Shown: piece by piece, positions 1 through 8,348 of the stretch | How the letters are laid out: the number at the start of each line of letters is the position of its first letter | Numbering within the stretch: position 1 is the first letter of the stretch | NCBI GenBank assembly: GCA_902789835.1 | Contig: CADAPN010000026.1 | Coordinates: forward strand, 1 to 18,375 | DNA length: 18,375 nt | Direction: 5' to 3' | From: Oscillospiraceae bacterium | GTDB taxonomy: Bacteria > Bacillota_A > Clostridia > Oscillospirales > Oscillospiraceae | Made by a program: the position numbers and the translations under genes | Notes under the pieces: generated by a model | The model's database searches: none | Told to the model about the DNA's origin: nothing | Seen by the model: the letters and a program-made list of their open reading frames with translations, nothing else

Positions 1-726
1 GTCCAGCGGCTCAAGGTTCAGCGCATGCAGGGCCTGAAAGGCGGGATGGGCAGGAGCGTCGAAGTTCTCGGACGAGGAATGCGTCAGAGGAGCGCGGAAC
101 TTGTAATAAAAGACCTTGTGCGGCGGATAAAAGTCCACAATGTCATTGACCGGAAGCTTCAGCTGCCGGATGATCCGTTCCTCCACCAGCAGCCCCCAGG
201 TGATGCGGCCGTCCCGTTCCGCCTTCATGGAAGACTTGACAATGGGAATATAGCTCATCCAGCTCTTCAGAATTTCATAGATTCTGGGATCCTGCAGGAA
301 GTCGTACTTATCGGTATGCGGCAGGAAAGCCATCGGCCTGCTCCAGCGGATTTCCCAGTCGAAGTCACGCGCGGCAAGAGGGGCCTGCCAGGCGAGAAAC
401 TCCTCATAATCCGCAGCCAGCGCCTCATCCAGAAGAATCTCTTCCCGCATGTGTTCCACGTTTTCGGAAAGGCGGCGGTTAACCGAGGCATTGTCGTGCC
501 GGTGTGCGGTCAGAATCTCCCGAATCTCCCGCAGGGTCATGCCGTAGTTGCGCAGACGGATGCACTCGATCAGAAGCATGGTCGTGTTGAAGGGATAATA
601 GCGATACCCGCTGTCACTGCGGCTGGGCCGGATGATGCCCTGGTCTTCATAGTGCTTCAGCAAGTCGGGGGTAACCCCCAGGTATTTGGCGAATTCTCCG
701 ATTCTGTATTCCCTGATCTCAATCAC
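1..726 (-). CDS. MerR-family transcriptional regulator, 3' end cut by window
   Basis: The reading frame stays open from about 726 to the window edge, giving roughly 240 residues. The N-terminus is a MerR winged helix-turn-helix: EYRIGEFAKYLGVTPDLLKHY is followed by a GYRYYPF wing and a second helix pair with MTLREIREIL. MerR proteins are dimeric activators that untwist promoters with long spacers. The remaining ~170 residues (several Trp and Tyr, e.g. EIRWSRPMAF) look like a sensory domain whose ligand I cannot name. The gene is divergent from the exported flavin reductase, whose promoter has the 19-bp spacer expected of a MerR target, so that gene is the likely target. The start is uncertain: a perfect GGAGGTGATT (730-721) precedes the frame, but the only standard in-frame start nearby, GTG 726-724, lies inside it. 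ATT 723 or ATC 717 would be non-canonical. The family call is firm; the effector is unknown. Confidence 0.88.
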   Translation of the reverse strand, partial: MIEIREYRIGEFAKYLGVTPDLLKHYEDQGIIRPSRSDSGYRYYPFNTTMLLIECIRLRNYGMTLREIREILTAHRHDNASVNRRLSENVEHMREEILLDEALAADYEEFLAWQAPLAARDFDWEIRWSRPMAFLPHTDKYDFLQDPRIYEILKSWMSYIPIVKSSMKAERDGRITWGLLVEERIIRQLKLPVNDIVDFYPPHKVFYYKFRAPLTHSSSENFDAPAHPAFQALHALNLEPLD

Positions 727-768
727 CTCCGGAAGAGTGAGTATGGCATGGAACGCATCATTGCTCTT

Positions 769-797
769 ATTATAACCCGAAACTTCGCATCCTTCAA
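769..797 (-). promoter_or_regulatory. Promoter of the MerR-family gene
   Basis: On the minus strand a TTGAAG -35 (797-792) is followed after exactly 17 bp by a consensus TATAAT -10 (774-769). The predicted transcript start is near 762, giving a short leader of about 36 nt before the regulator's ribosome binding site. It is separate from, and divergent to, the reductase promoter at 855-885. Confidence 0.7.
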
Positions 798-854
798 GGA
801 CTCATCTTCCGGACTTCCCATTCTTCAAGCGCTCCGCTTTTCGCTGAAAACAAC

Positions 855-885
855 TTGACATAAGTGTAACACTCAACATTATAAT
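855..885 (+). promoter_or_regulatory. MerR-type promoter with 19-bp spacer and central operator dyad
   Basis: Consensus TTGACA (855-860) and consensus TATAAT (880-885) are separated by 19 bp rather than 17. The spacer contains the perfect inverted repeat AGTGT-A-ACACT (863-873), roughly centred between the hexamers. This is the architecture of promoters activated by MerR-family proteins (MerR, BmrR, SoxR, ZntR), in which the bound dimer shortens the distance between the two hexamers. It drives the exported flavin reductase starting at 956; the leader would be about 64 nt. The regulator is inferred to be the divergent MerR gene at 1-726. Confidence 0.75.
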
Positions 886-955
886 CTGGTTATTCATGAG
901 GAGATTGTATCAAATCAAATGGATAAGAATCACGAATTTTGAAAGGAGCAATTGC

Positions 956-2359
956 ATGAAAGAACTTTCCCGCCGCGACTTTTTGAAGGGCGCTCTGGCC
1001 GGCACCGCCGCCGCTGCGCTCACCACCGTCACCGGTGTCTCCGCCTTTGCCGAAGAGAAGGGCATCTACACCCCCGGCACCTATTCCGCCTCTGCCAAGG
1101 GCATCGGCAGTGACGTCACGGTCACCATGACCTTCGACGCCAACAGCATCACGGATGTCGCCATCGACGTCTCCGGCGAGACCCCGGGCATCGGCGACGC
1201 CATCGGCGAGCAGATGCAGGATGCGATCCTGGCCGCCCAGGGCGCGGATATCGACGCCGTCACCGGCGCATCCGTCACCAGCGACGCCATCCGTCAGGCG
1301 GCTGCGGCCTGCATTGAGCAGGCAAGCGGACAGGCCGTCACCCTTACCGAGCGCGAAGAGACCGTCGGCGACTGGCTGGGCGAGGCGCCCGAAATCGCCG
1401 AGAGCGACATCACCGAAGAGCTTGAGACCGAGGTCCTGGTGGTCGGCTGCGGCACCGGCGGCTGGATTGCCGGCATGACCGCCGCGGAAGAGGGCGCGAA
1501 GGTCCTTATCGTCGAGAAGGCGGACGCCCCCACCAAGATCAAGGAAGACATCGGCGCCATCAACTCCAAGCTGCAGCTGGAAGCCTTCAAGGAATTCCCC
1601 GAGTTTGAGATTGACAAGACCGAAGCTCTGCAGGAGATCGTACGCTATGCCAGCGGCTACGTCGACAGCGACCTCGTGAAGACCTGGATCAACAACTCCG
1701 GCGAGCTGGTCGACTGGCTGACCAACATCCTCGAAGGCACGGGCCACTGGTTCATGCAGCTCGAGGGCGGCATCGGCGATCAGGAGCATCCCGAGCGCGA
1801 CAAGGCCTATGCCACCGGCCACAGCCCGCACCCGGTTGAGGGCAAGCCTGACGACGTCACCCTCAACACCGACATGCAGGCCTTCATCGAAGAGCGCGGC
1901 GGTGAGATCCGCTGCAACACCAGCCTGGTGAAGCTGGATGTCGATGTCGCGGCCGGCAGAGTCACCGGCATCATCGCCCAGGACACCACCGACGGCCACT
2001 ACATCCGCATCAAGGCCTCCAAGGGCACCATCATGGCGACCGGCGGCTATGCCAGCAACACCGAGATGATGCTGGCGCTGCAGCCCCAGACCATGAAGAT
2101 GAAGATTAACGTCCCCATGGGTTCCAAGTCCGACGGCGCCGGCATCAAGGCGATGCTCTGGGCGGGCGGCCAGATGGATCCCTGCCACGCCTCCATGATG
2201 TTCAACCGCTGCTCCTGCCTGCCGACCGAGACCGCCGGCTACAAGACCAACGGCAAGTGGTTCTGGTTAGTTCATGCTGCACAGCATGTACATGCAGCCC
2301 TTCCACACCTACTGCGACATCTTCGATGCCAACAACAAGCAGTACTGCGAGCAGTTTGA
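956..2359 (+). pseudogene. Exported FMN/FAD-dependent reductase (fumarate/urocanate reductase superfamily), 5' fragment
   Basis: The start ATG 956 follows GAAAGGAG (941-948). Residues 1-32 form a Tat signal peptide (SRRDFLKG, then an Ala-rich stretch ending SAFA). Residues ~35-125 are an FMN-binding domain with DAVTGASVTS. In that motif the residue covalently loaded with FMN by ApbE would be Ser106. From ~160 a Rossmann FAD-binding motif (VLVVGCGTGGWIAG) opens the FAD_binding_2 reductase domain. Members of this superfamily (soluble fumarate reductase, UrdA, Cgr2) reduce unsaturated organic acids or other acceptors at the cell surface as terminal electron sinks; the substrate here is unknown. 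The domain runs normally to KTNGKWFW at about 2266. It then goes out of frame, reads about 30 unrelated residues and stops at 2359. The homologous remainder continues in the +1 frame from 2274. The MerR-type promoter upstream is intact. Confidence 0.85.
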
Positions 2360-2879
2360 AGAAGTCGGCTGCTGCCGCCTGTTCCCGTTTGACAACGGCG
2401 CTATTTCCAACCGCGGCTATGACGCTTGCTGGAAGGAAATGACCGAGGGCGAAAATTCTCATCTGGAGCTCGGATACCTGCAGAAGGCCGACACCCTCGA
2501 AGAGCTGGCCGAGAAGCTGAACATCCCTGCGGATGAGTTCGTCAAGACCGTCGAGCGCTACAACGAACTCTGCGCCAAGGGTGTGGACGAGGACTACGGC
2601 AAGAGCGTACACCGCATGACCCCGGTCGATACCGCTCCGTTCTATGGGATCCGCACCGGTGCATGGCACCTGACCACCCTGGACGGCTGCCGCATCAACA
2701 CCAGCATGCAGGTCATCCGCGAGGACGGCACGCCCATCGAGGGCCTCTGGGCCACGGGCGACTGCACGGGCGGCTTCTTTGCCAACAACTATCCCAACCT
2801 CTTTACCGGTCTGGCCTGCGGCCGCACCATGACCTTCGGCCGCCGCGCGGCGAAGATGGTCGTCAACGGCGAGGCCTGA
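2274..2879 (+). pseudogene. Exported flavin reductase, 3' fragment in shifted frame
   Basis: This is the C-terminal ~200 residues of the same reductase, one frame off the 5' fragment. A TAG at 2268-2270 blocks its own frame just upstream. It contains QPFHTYCDIFDANNKQY, the capping-domain tail, and the end of the FAD domain (EGLWATGDCTGGFFANNYP, then GLACGRTMTFGRRAA), a signature shared by many gut-anaerobe reductases. From family knowledge, about 25 residues are missing between KWFW and MLHSMY. This is the SQPFLKVN...GERF...NE segment that carries the catalytic arginine of fumarate reductase-like enzymes. A simple one-base error therefore does not restore a normal protein. ATG 2274 has no good ribosome binding site, so separate translation is doubtful. 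The likely state is a recent pseudogene, because the flanking coding sequence is otherwise undamaged. Confidence 0.8.
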
Positions 2880-2926
2880 GTCTCAGAGAAAGAGACCCGG
2901 ATACACACCGCAGCATAAGACAGAAT

Positions 2927-2959
2927 ATGCCCCGAGGTTCGTTCGGAACCTCGGGGCAT
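2927..2959 (+). terminator. Strong hairpin after the flavin reductase
   Basis: A perfect 14-bp stem (2927-2940 with 2946-2959, ATGCCCCGAGGTTC) closes a 5-nt GTTCG loop, 47 nt after the reductase stop. It is placed as a terminator, but the bases after the stem (CGTTTACG) contain only three T residues in a row. It may work with Rho or act as a 3' end protector. Confidence 0.6.
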
Positions 2960-3003
2960 CGTTTACGAAAAACTGCTTAACCGTATTCTTTGTCGTTTGA
3001 TGG

Positions 3004-3032
3004 ATCTCTCCCCGCCGGAGGCGGGGAGAGAT
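3004..3032. terminator. Hairpin beyond the 3' end of the inositol monophosphatase gene
   Basis: A perfect 13-bp stem (ATCTCTCCCCGCC, 3004-3016 with 3020-3032) has a 3-nt loop. It lies 46 nt past the stop of the minus-strand phosphatase gene and is oriented to end it. No T tract follows on either strand. With the hairpin at 2927-2959 it separates two converging genes. Confidence 0.5.
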
Positions 3033-3078
3033 ACGGGCAATGCAATTTGTTAAGGAGTATAACAGCCTGCGTGATCCC

Positions 3079-3870
3079 TTACTTCTGCATACGGAAGAAA
3101 TCGGTCACCGCCGCGGGGGAACCGGCGAGCATGGTGGTCTTGCTTCCGTCGGAGGGGAAGCAGCCGCCGTCAATCGTGCAGCACTGTGCGCCGGCTTCTT
3201 CCGCAATCAGGACGCCGGCGGCATAATCCCAGAGGCTGAGCTGAAGCTCAAAATACAGCCCGGCCCTGCCGGCGGCAACACTGCAGAGATCCAGCGCCGC
3301 AGAGCCCTCGCGGCGGATGTCGAGACCCGCCGCGAAGAGCGCCTTTGTCAGGGCAAAGGTCCGGTCTGCCAGTTCCGGCGCATAGGGGGAACTGCCGAAA
3401 CAGACGAGGCTTTCGTTCAGGCCTGCCTCGGTCGCGCGAATCGGACGCCCGTTCAGCCGGGCACCCTGACCGGTGATGGCGGTGAACATCTCGTCGACAT
3501 AGGGGTTATAGACGGCGCCGGCACGGACCACACCGCGCTCGGCATAGGCAACCGAGATGCAGCTGTGGTGAAAACCGTGGACAAAATTCATGGTTCCGTC
3601 GATCGGATCAATGATAAAAAGCTGTTCGGCGTCCAGATGATCCTGCGCGTTCATCTCCTCGCAGAAGAAGCGGGCCTGCGGCAGCGCTTCCCGAAGACGC
3701 GCCATCAGAAGCTCCTGCACGCGGCGGTCATATTCCGTGACGACGTTTCGGCGGTCGGTTTTGGCCTCCGCCAGTATTTCATGCGCCTGCAGAATGAGAG
3801 CGGCTCCTTCCCGCTCTGCCGCGACGATGCAGTCAAGAACGGCCTGATAGTGATCGATGCTGTATGACAT
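3079..3870 (-). CDS. Inositol monophosphatase family protein
   Basis: The 263-residue protein matches the usual family length (~260-270). The family are Mg2+-dependent, Li+-sensitive sugar or inositol phosphatases; relatives also act on fructose-1,6-bisphosphate or on PAP. The metal-binding signature DPIDGTMNFVHG lies near residues 86-97, preceded by CEEMN (the Glu-Glu metal ligands) around 70. The second signature WDYAAGVLIAEEAGA lies near the C-terminus. The start ATG 3870-3868 follows AGGAGG ten bases upstream and lines up with the expected N-terminal helix; the frame is open further upstream but that part has no family similarity. It is cytoplasmic and monocistronic, convergent with the broken reductase and divergent from the diguanylate cyclase. 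The substrate cannot be assigned from sequence alone. Confidence 0.9.
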   Translation of the reverse strand: MSYSIDHYQAVLDCIVAAEREGAALILQAHEILAEAKTDRRNVVTEYDRRVQELLMARLREALPQARFFCEEMNAQDHLDAEQLFIIDPIDGTMNFVHGFHHSCISVAYAERGVVRAGAVYNPYVDEMFTAITGQGARLNGRPIRATEAGLNESLVCFGSSPYAPELADRTFALTKALFAAGLDIRREGSAALDLCSVAAGRAGLYFELQLSLWDYAAGVLIAEEAGAQCCTIDGGCFPSDGSKTTMLAGSPAAVTDFFRMQK

Positions 3871-3904
3871 GGAATGAAAACCTCCTGAGGGTTCAAGTAC
3901 GCGC

Positions 3905-3933
3905 AGTATACCATCTTCCGCACGGAATGTCAC
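3905..3933 (-). promoter_or_regulatory. Promoter of the inositol monophosphatase gene
   Basis: On the minus strand GTGACA (3933-3928) and TATACT (3910-3905) are separated by 17 bp. The spacer contains the inverted repeat TTCCG-CA-CGGAA (3916-3927), a possible but unproven operator. The leader would be about 28 nt. Confidence 0.5.
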
Positions 3934-4011
3934 GGAAAACTTGTACCGTGAATATGCCGAAAAGTGTGCTTTGCAGGTCGTTTCGGACAAAGGATGAGAG
4001 CGCGATCTTTC

Positions 4012-4040
4012 TTGACGCTTTTTTATTTCTATGTTATGCT
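4012..4040 (+). promoter_or_regulatory. Promoter of the dCache-GGDEF gene
   Basis: TTGACG (4012-4017) and TATGCT (4035-4040) are separated by 17 bp, with a T-rich spacer. The predicted start near 4047 leaves a leader of about 32 nt before ATG 4079. Confidence 0.65.
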
Positions 4041-4078
4041 TTTCACGGAGAGTCCTGATACAAGGGGGGAGTGCAACC

Positions 4079-5746
4079 ATGCATTCCATTCGTTATCGAA
4101 TTGCAATCCCGACGGTGCTTGCGATCATCGTCAGCGTGTTGATCATCGGGCTGGTCGGCATTTTTTCCATCAAAGACATCGGCGACCGGAGCTCGGTGGA
4201 GATTCTGACTCTGCAGAGTGAGCGGGCGGCCCAGAAACTGGACGCCTATATGAACAGCGTCGTTCAGGCGGTGGAGACCGTCTCGCGTTATACGGAGACG
4301 GATCTCAACGATGTGAGCGATGTGACCGAGCTGACCGACCGACAGATGCATTATCATCTGATTCGGGTGAAGGATATCTTCGATACCGTTGCACGCAACA
4401 CCCGAGGGGCGATGACCTATTATTACCGGGTTGCGCCGGAGATTTCCAGCCAGGAGCAGGGCTTCTGGTACTCCCGTTTCGGGCAGGGGGACTTCAAAGA
4501 AATGCTGCTGACCGATGTGGAGGCCTATGATCCGGATAATGTTGCCCGGGTCGGCTGGTATACGATTCCGAAGGAACGCGGGAAAGCAAGCTGGCTGTCT
4601 CCGTATTTGAACGAGAACCTGGGCGTGTGGATGATTTCCTATGTGGTGCCGATCTATCATGAAGGAAGCTTCGTCGGGGTTGTCGGGATCGATATCGACT
4701 ATCAGACACTGGTTTCCCAGCTGAAATCCCTGGTGGTGCTGCAGGGCGGCTACGCCTTTCTCACCGATGAAAACGGGAAATTTGTCTATCACCCGGAGCA
4801 GGAAATCGGAAGCGAGTCGGTCGCCTTTCAGGAGCAGAAAATGCAAAACGGCCTCTCCGAGAGAGTCGCGCTGGTGAAGTACCGGTATGGGGGAGAGGAG
4901 AAAATGGCTGCGGCCTGTATTCTCTCCAACGAAATGCGTCTTTATGTGACGGCCCCTCTTTCCGAAATTAATGCCGACTGGATCCGGATGACCAGAATTG
5001 TCCTGGTTTCCGCGGCGCTGATTCTGGTCGTCTTTGTGTCCTTCAGCTTCTGGGTCACGAGCCGGGTGACGGTCCCGCTGCGAAAGCTGACAGAAGCCGC
5101 AAGGCAGCTGGATAAGGGAAACTACGATGTGCGGCTGGAGTATACCGGGGATGACGAGGTGGGTATCCTGACGGGAACCTTTAATCAGCTGACCGGTCAT
5201 CTGAAGGAGAACTTCAACGATCTGAACAGCCGCGCCTATAAGGACGCCCTGACCAACATCAGGAACAAGGGCGCCTATGACCGCTTTTTGTTTGAGCTTC
5301 GAGAGAGAATTGATCAGGCAAAGCGGGATGGAATGCCCGCACCCGAATTTGCGATCTGTGTTTTTGACTGTAATGACCTGAAGGGAATCAACGACCGCTA
5401 CGGTCATGAAAAGGGCGATCTGTACCTGAAAGCGTCATGTGACCTGATCTGCAGGATCTTTCGGCACAGCCCGGTCTTTCGCGTCGGGGGAGACGAGTTC
5501 GTCGCAATTTTGCAGGGCCCCGATTTCGAAGAACGAGAAGCTCTCCTGAAGAACTACAGGCAGCAGATGGACGTGCTTCATGACGCACCCGATCCCTGGA
5601 AGCGCGTCTGCACGGCGGCCGGTCTCGCGGTGTATGACCCGGAACGGGACCTGTCACCGAAGGACACCTTCAAGAGGGCAGACGCCCTGATGTATGAGAA
5701 CAAGAGGAAGATGAAAGCCGGGAGAGATGAGATAAGGGCAGACTGA
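4079..5746 (+). CDS. Membrane dCache-HAMP-GGDEF diguanylate cyclase
   Basis: The 555-residue protein makes c-di-GMP from two GTP in response to an extracellular signal. The start ATG 4079 has AAGGGGGGA eight bases upstream. The first membrane helix is at ~10-30. A large extracytoplasmic dCache sensor follows (WLSPYL, WMISYVVPIY, FVGVVGIDIDY). The second helix is at ~306-326, then a HAMP linker (VTVPLRKLTEAARQLDKGNYDV) and a GGDEF domain starting at DALTNIRNKGAYD. The catalytic loop FRVGGDEFVAIL has GGDEF at residues 470-474, and NDLKGINDRYGHEKGD is intact, so an active cyclase is expected. The RxxD inhibitory site normally five residues before GGDEF is absent (FRHS there). The next gene, 53 bp downstream, encodes an EAL phosphodiesterase-type protein, so the pair could act as opposing enzymes in one operon. 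Confidence 0.93.
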   Translation: MHSIRYRIAIPTVLAIIVSVLIIGLVGIFSIKDIGDRSSVEILTLQSERAAQKLDAYMNSVVQAVETVSRYTETDLNDVSDVTELTDRQMHYHLIRVKDIFDTVARNTRGAMTYYYRVAPEISSQEQGFWYSRFGQGDFKEMLLTDVEAYDPDNVARVGWYTIPKERGKASWLSPYLNENLGVWMISYVVPIYHEGSFVGVVGIDIDYQTLVSQLKSLVVLQGGYAFLTDENGKFVYHPEQEIGSESVAFQEQKMQNGLSERVALVKYRYGGEEKMAAACILSNEMRLYVTAPLSEINADWIRMTRIVLVSAALILVVFVSFSFWVTSRVTVPLRKLTEAARQLDKGNYDVRLEYTGDDEVGILTGTFNQLTGHLKENFNDLNSRAYKDALTNIRNKGAYDRFLFELRERIDQAKRDGMPAPEFAICVFDCNDLKGINDRYGHEKGDLYLKASCDLICRIFRHSPVFRVGGDEFVAILQGPDFEEREALLKNYRQQMDVLHDAPDPWKRVCTAAGLAVYDPERDLSPKDTFKRADALMYENKRKMKAGRDEIRAD

Positions 5747-5799
5747 GAAAAAACAGGGTAAAAATGCGGATTGGGTAATCAGAACAGGAGCGTGTACCT

Positions 5800-6585
5800 A
5801 TGACAAGAAAAAATCCCCGGCATCCGTTTGCCGGAGAAGAGATCACAGGGCTCCCGGAGGGAATGGCGTTTTTTCACCCTGCCCAGGAACGCCTGCCGGA
5901 GCTCGGCAGCGACTGGTGCGTGATCAACATTCAGATCGAGCATTTCAAGTATTTTACGGATTGGTTCGGGCTGGAGGCCTCGCGCGATCTCCTGTCACGC
6001 ATCGGAGAGATGATCCGCAGCGCTGCTTTGCAGGCGGGCGGAATGCCCGGGCAGCCGGGCCTGGAGGAATTCTGCCTCATTGTGCCCTATGACGAGGACT
6101 GGATCCATGGCCTGTTTGAAGAGCTTCAAAGCCTGATCGCCTCCGTCAGCCGGCTCGACGGCTTCTCGCCGGTTTTCGGTGTTGCACACTTTGACGGTTC
6201 AAGCACAGAGATCATGGAATACTACAACCGGGCGGCGCTTGCGGCGGAAAGCCTGCACGGCAAAGCCCATACGCGCGTGAGCCTGTATGATGCAAAGCTC
6301 CATCGGAAAAGCTCGGAAGAATATAAGATCCTCTTCGAGTTTCAGAACAGCCTGAACAGAGGGGAAATCACATTCTTTCTCCAGCCGCAGGTTCGCGCTT
6401 CCAACGGCAAAATCATCGGGGCCGAATCCCTGGCCCGCTGGCAACGCCGGGACGGCAGCTTCATCTCGCCGGCGGTCTTCGTCCCGGTCCTGGAAAAATA
6501 CGGTCTGGTGACCCAACTGGACCTGCATATCTGGGAGGCGGTCTGCCGGTGGCAGCGGCAGATGAAGCAGAGCGGGAACCGCTGA
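5800..6585 (+). pseudogene. Degenerate GGDEF plus start of EAL domain, 5' part of a frameshifted c-di-GMP phosphodiesterase
   Basis: ATG 5800 is preceded by AGGAG (5786-5790). Residues ~1-160 fold like a GGDEF domain (INIQIEHFKYFTDWFG, SRIGEMIRS). The signature is PGLEEF instead of GGDEF and the nucleotide-binding residues are not recognisable, so it is probably a non-catalytic regulatory domain. The EAL domain begins near 172. GAESLARW (the EAL motif as ESL, with the metal-binding Glu kept) lies at residues ~207-214, followed by FVPVLEKYGLV. The frame ends RWQRQMKQSGNR-stop at 6585, in the middle of the EAL fold. The missing continuation (EPLIPVSVNVS) is present at once in the -1 frame. Adding one G to the GGG at about 6573-6575 would give an 823-residue protein ending at 8270. 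The same structure could be read as two genes, but half an EAL barrel is unlikely to fold. Confidence 0.82.
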
Positions 6586-8270
6586 TCCCTGTTTCGGTCA
6601 ATGTGTCCCAACTGGACATTGCGGCGCTGGATGTACCGGCACAGCTGAGCTCGCTGCTGAAGAAGTATGAGCTGTCGGCGGACTGCATGAAGGTGGAGAT
6701 TACCGAGTCGGCCTATGCCGATGACCTCGGGCAGGTGCGCGACACCATCACCCGCCTGCAGGAATGCGGGTTCAAGGTGCTGATGGATGATTTCGGGAGC
6801 GGCTATTCGTCCCTGAACATGCTGCGGAACGTCAACGTGGATGTGATCAAGCTGGATGCCCAGTTCCTGCAGATCTCGGAAAACAGCGCCAAAAAAGGCG
6901 TCAACATCCTGGAATCCGTCATCAACATGACCAAGAACCTCTTCATCCCGATCATTGTCGAGGGGGTTGAAACCGAAGAACAGCTGGAATTCCTGGAGGG
7001 GCTGGGCTGCCGGTACATGCAGGGGTACTACTTCTATCGGCCGATGCCGCCGCAGGACTTTGAGAATCTGATCGGTGACGGGGCCATTGTGGATCCCGCC
7101 GGGATCCGTTTCAAAGCCAATCAGCAGCTCACGGTCCGCGAATTCATGGATGACAACATCTTTACCGACACCATGCTCAACAATGTGCTGGGGCCGGTGG
7201 TCTTCTACCGCTGGGACAGCGAAGAGAATGTCGACATCATCCGATTCAACGAGCAGTTTTATGAGCTGGTGGGGATTGATCCGGATTCCTTCGAACAGCG
7301 GCGGTATCATATTCAGGACAGCCTGTATCCCGGGGACCGAAACGTGTTTCTGAGACTGCTGGCCGAGGCGGAAGAACACTGGGCCATCGGCTTACGCGGC
7401 GTTGTCCGCGCCTACAGGCCCAATGGGGCAGTGGTCTGGATCTCGCTCCGGCTGTTCTACATGTATGACGATTCCCGGGGAAAAGTCTTCTACGGTTCGG
7501 CACAGGACGTGACCGAGACGCAGGTCATCAACATGGAGATGCCGGGCGCGTACTATCGCTGTACCGTGACGGACAGGTTTGAGTTCTTCTACATCAGCAG
7601 AAATTTCCAGAAAATGACCGGCTACAGTGAGCGTGAAATCAGGATTCTCTTCGATAACAGCCTGATTCAGATGGTACATCCGGCCGATGTCCTGTCCATG
7701 CGTGAGCAGGCCCGGCAGCTTGCAAACGGAGAGATCGAGAACATTCAGCCGTTTCGCATCCGGCGAAAACAGGGCGACTACATCTATCTCGCGGAACAGA
7801 GCCAGATCTCGGACCGCTTCGGAGCACTCTGCTGGCAATGCATGGCGATCGATGTCAGTGAGGTGATGCGGCTGCGCAATCAGATGCGCATTCTCTCGGA
7901 TCATCTTTCCAGCACCGTGCTCTTCCTGCACCGTCGGGGCGAGCAGCTGATCTATGAAGTTACCATCCACGGGCTGGAGGACCGGTTCCTCATGAATGCA
8001 AAGGAACTGGAAGATGCCTTGAATGACGGAGACTTTTGCCGAATGATCGAGGGAAGCAAAGGAATTCCGCACCAGGAATACACCAGGCTCTTTGTCGGCG
8101 AGAATGCCGGAAAGCGAAAATGGCTCCGTTTCCAGCGAAGAGACGGAAAGACCATTCGAATCTCCGCCGCGGTCGACCGGGTGGAGGACACGCAGACACG
8201 GATTGAGAATATTGTGGTGCTTCGCGTCCTGGACGACACGGACACCGAAGTGCCGGTGGGGGAAGAGTAG
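6549..8270 (+). pseudogene. Rest of EAL domain with PAS sensor repeats, 3' part of the frameshifted phosphodiesterase
   Basis: The frame opens at GTG 6549, which has a GGGAGG 10 bases upstream; that may be chance or a weak restart site. Homology begins at EPLIPVSVNVSQLD. The remaining EAL catalytic residues are all present: Asn in SVNVS, Glu in EITES, the double Asp in MDDFGSGYSSL, Lys in DVIKLDAQFL, Glu in IVEGVET, and the closing YMQGYYFYRPMP. The intact protein would therefore hydrolyse c-di-GMP. Downstream are two PAS-like domains. One is at ~7200-7520 (FNEQFYELVGIDPDSF ... YGSAQDVTE) and one at ~7540-7870 (YISRNFQKMTGYS ... CMAIDVSEV). A third PAS-like region runs to the stop (LIYEVTIHG ... 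WLRFQRRDG). Having the sensors after the EAL domain is the reverse of the common order. No membrane helix is seen, so it is cytoplasmic. Confidence 0.82.
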
Positions 8271-8348
8271 TAGGAAAGCCTTTTCCGGGCATAGCGCCGG
8301 GAAGACGCATTCCGGCTCGGAACGGAATGAAAACAAGACAGAAAGGAC

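Noticed and set aside
25..858. A 277-codon plus-strand frame over the MerR gene
   Set aside because: The minus strand encodes a clear MerR helix-turn-helix here; the plus frame is its shadow and also crosses two promoters.
890..2188. A 432-codon open frame on the minus strand opposite the flavin reductase
   Set aside because: It is a product of high GC and codon bias in the real plus-strand gene. It has a low-complexity Gly/Ala/Asp/Val composition, no ribosome binding site and no recognisable domain.
6560..6590. Programmed -1 ribosomal frameshifting to make the full EAL protein
   Set aside because: The shift direction fits, but the sequence C-GGG-AAC at the junction is not an X-XXY-YYZ slippery heptamer and no downstream pseudoknot was evident. 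A one-base deletion or sequencing indel is simpler.
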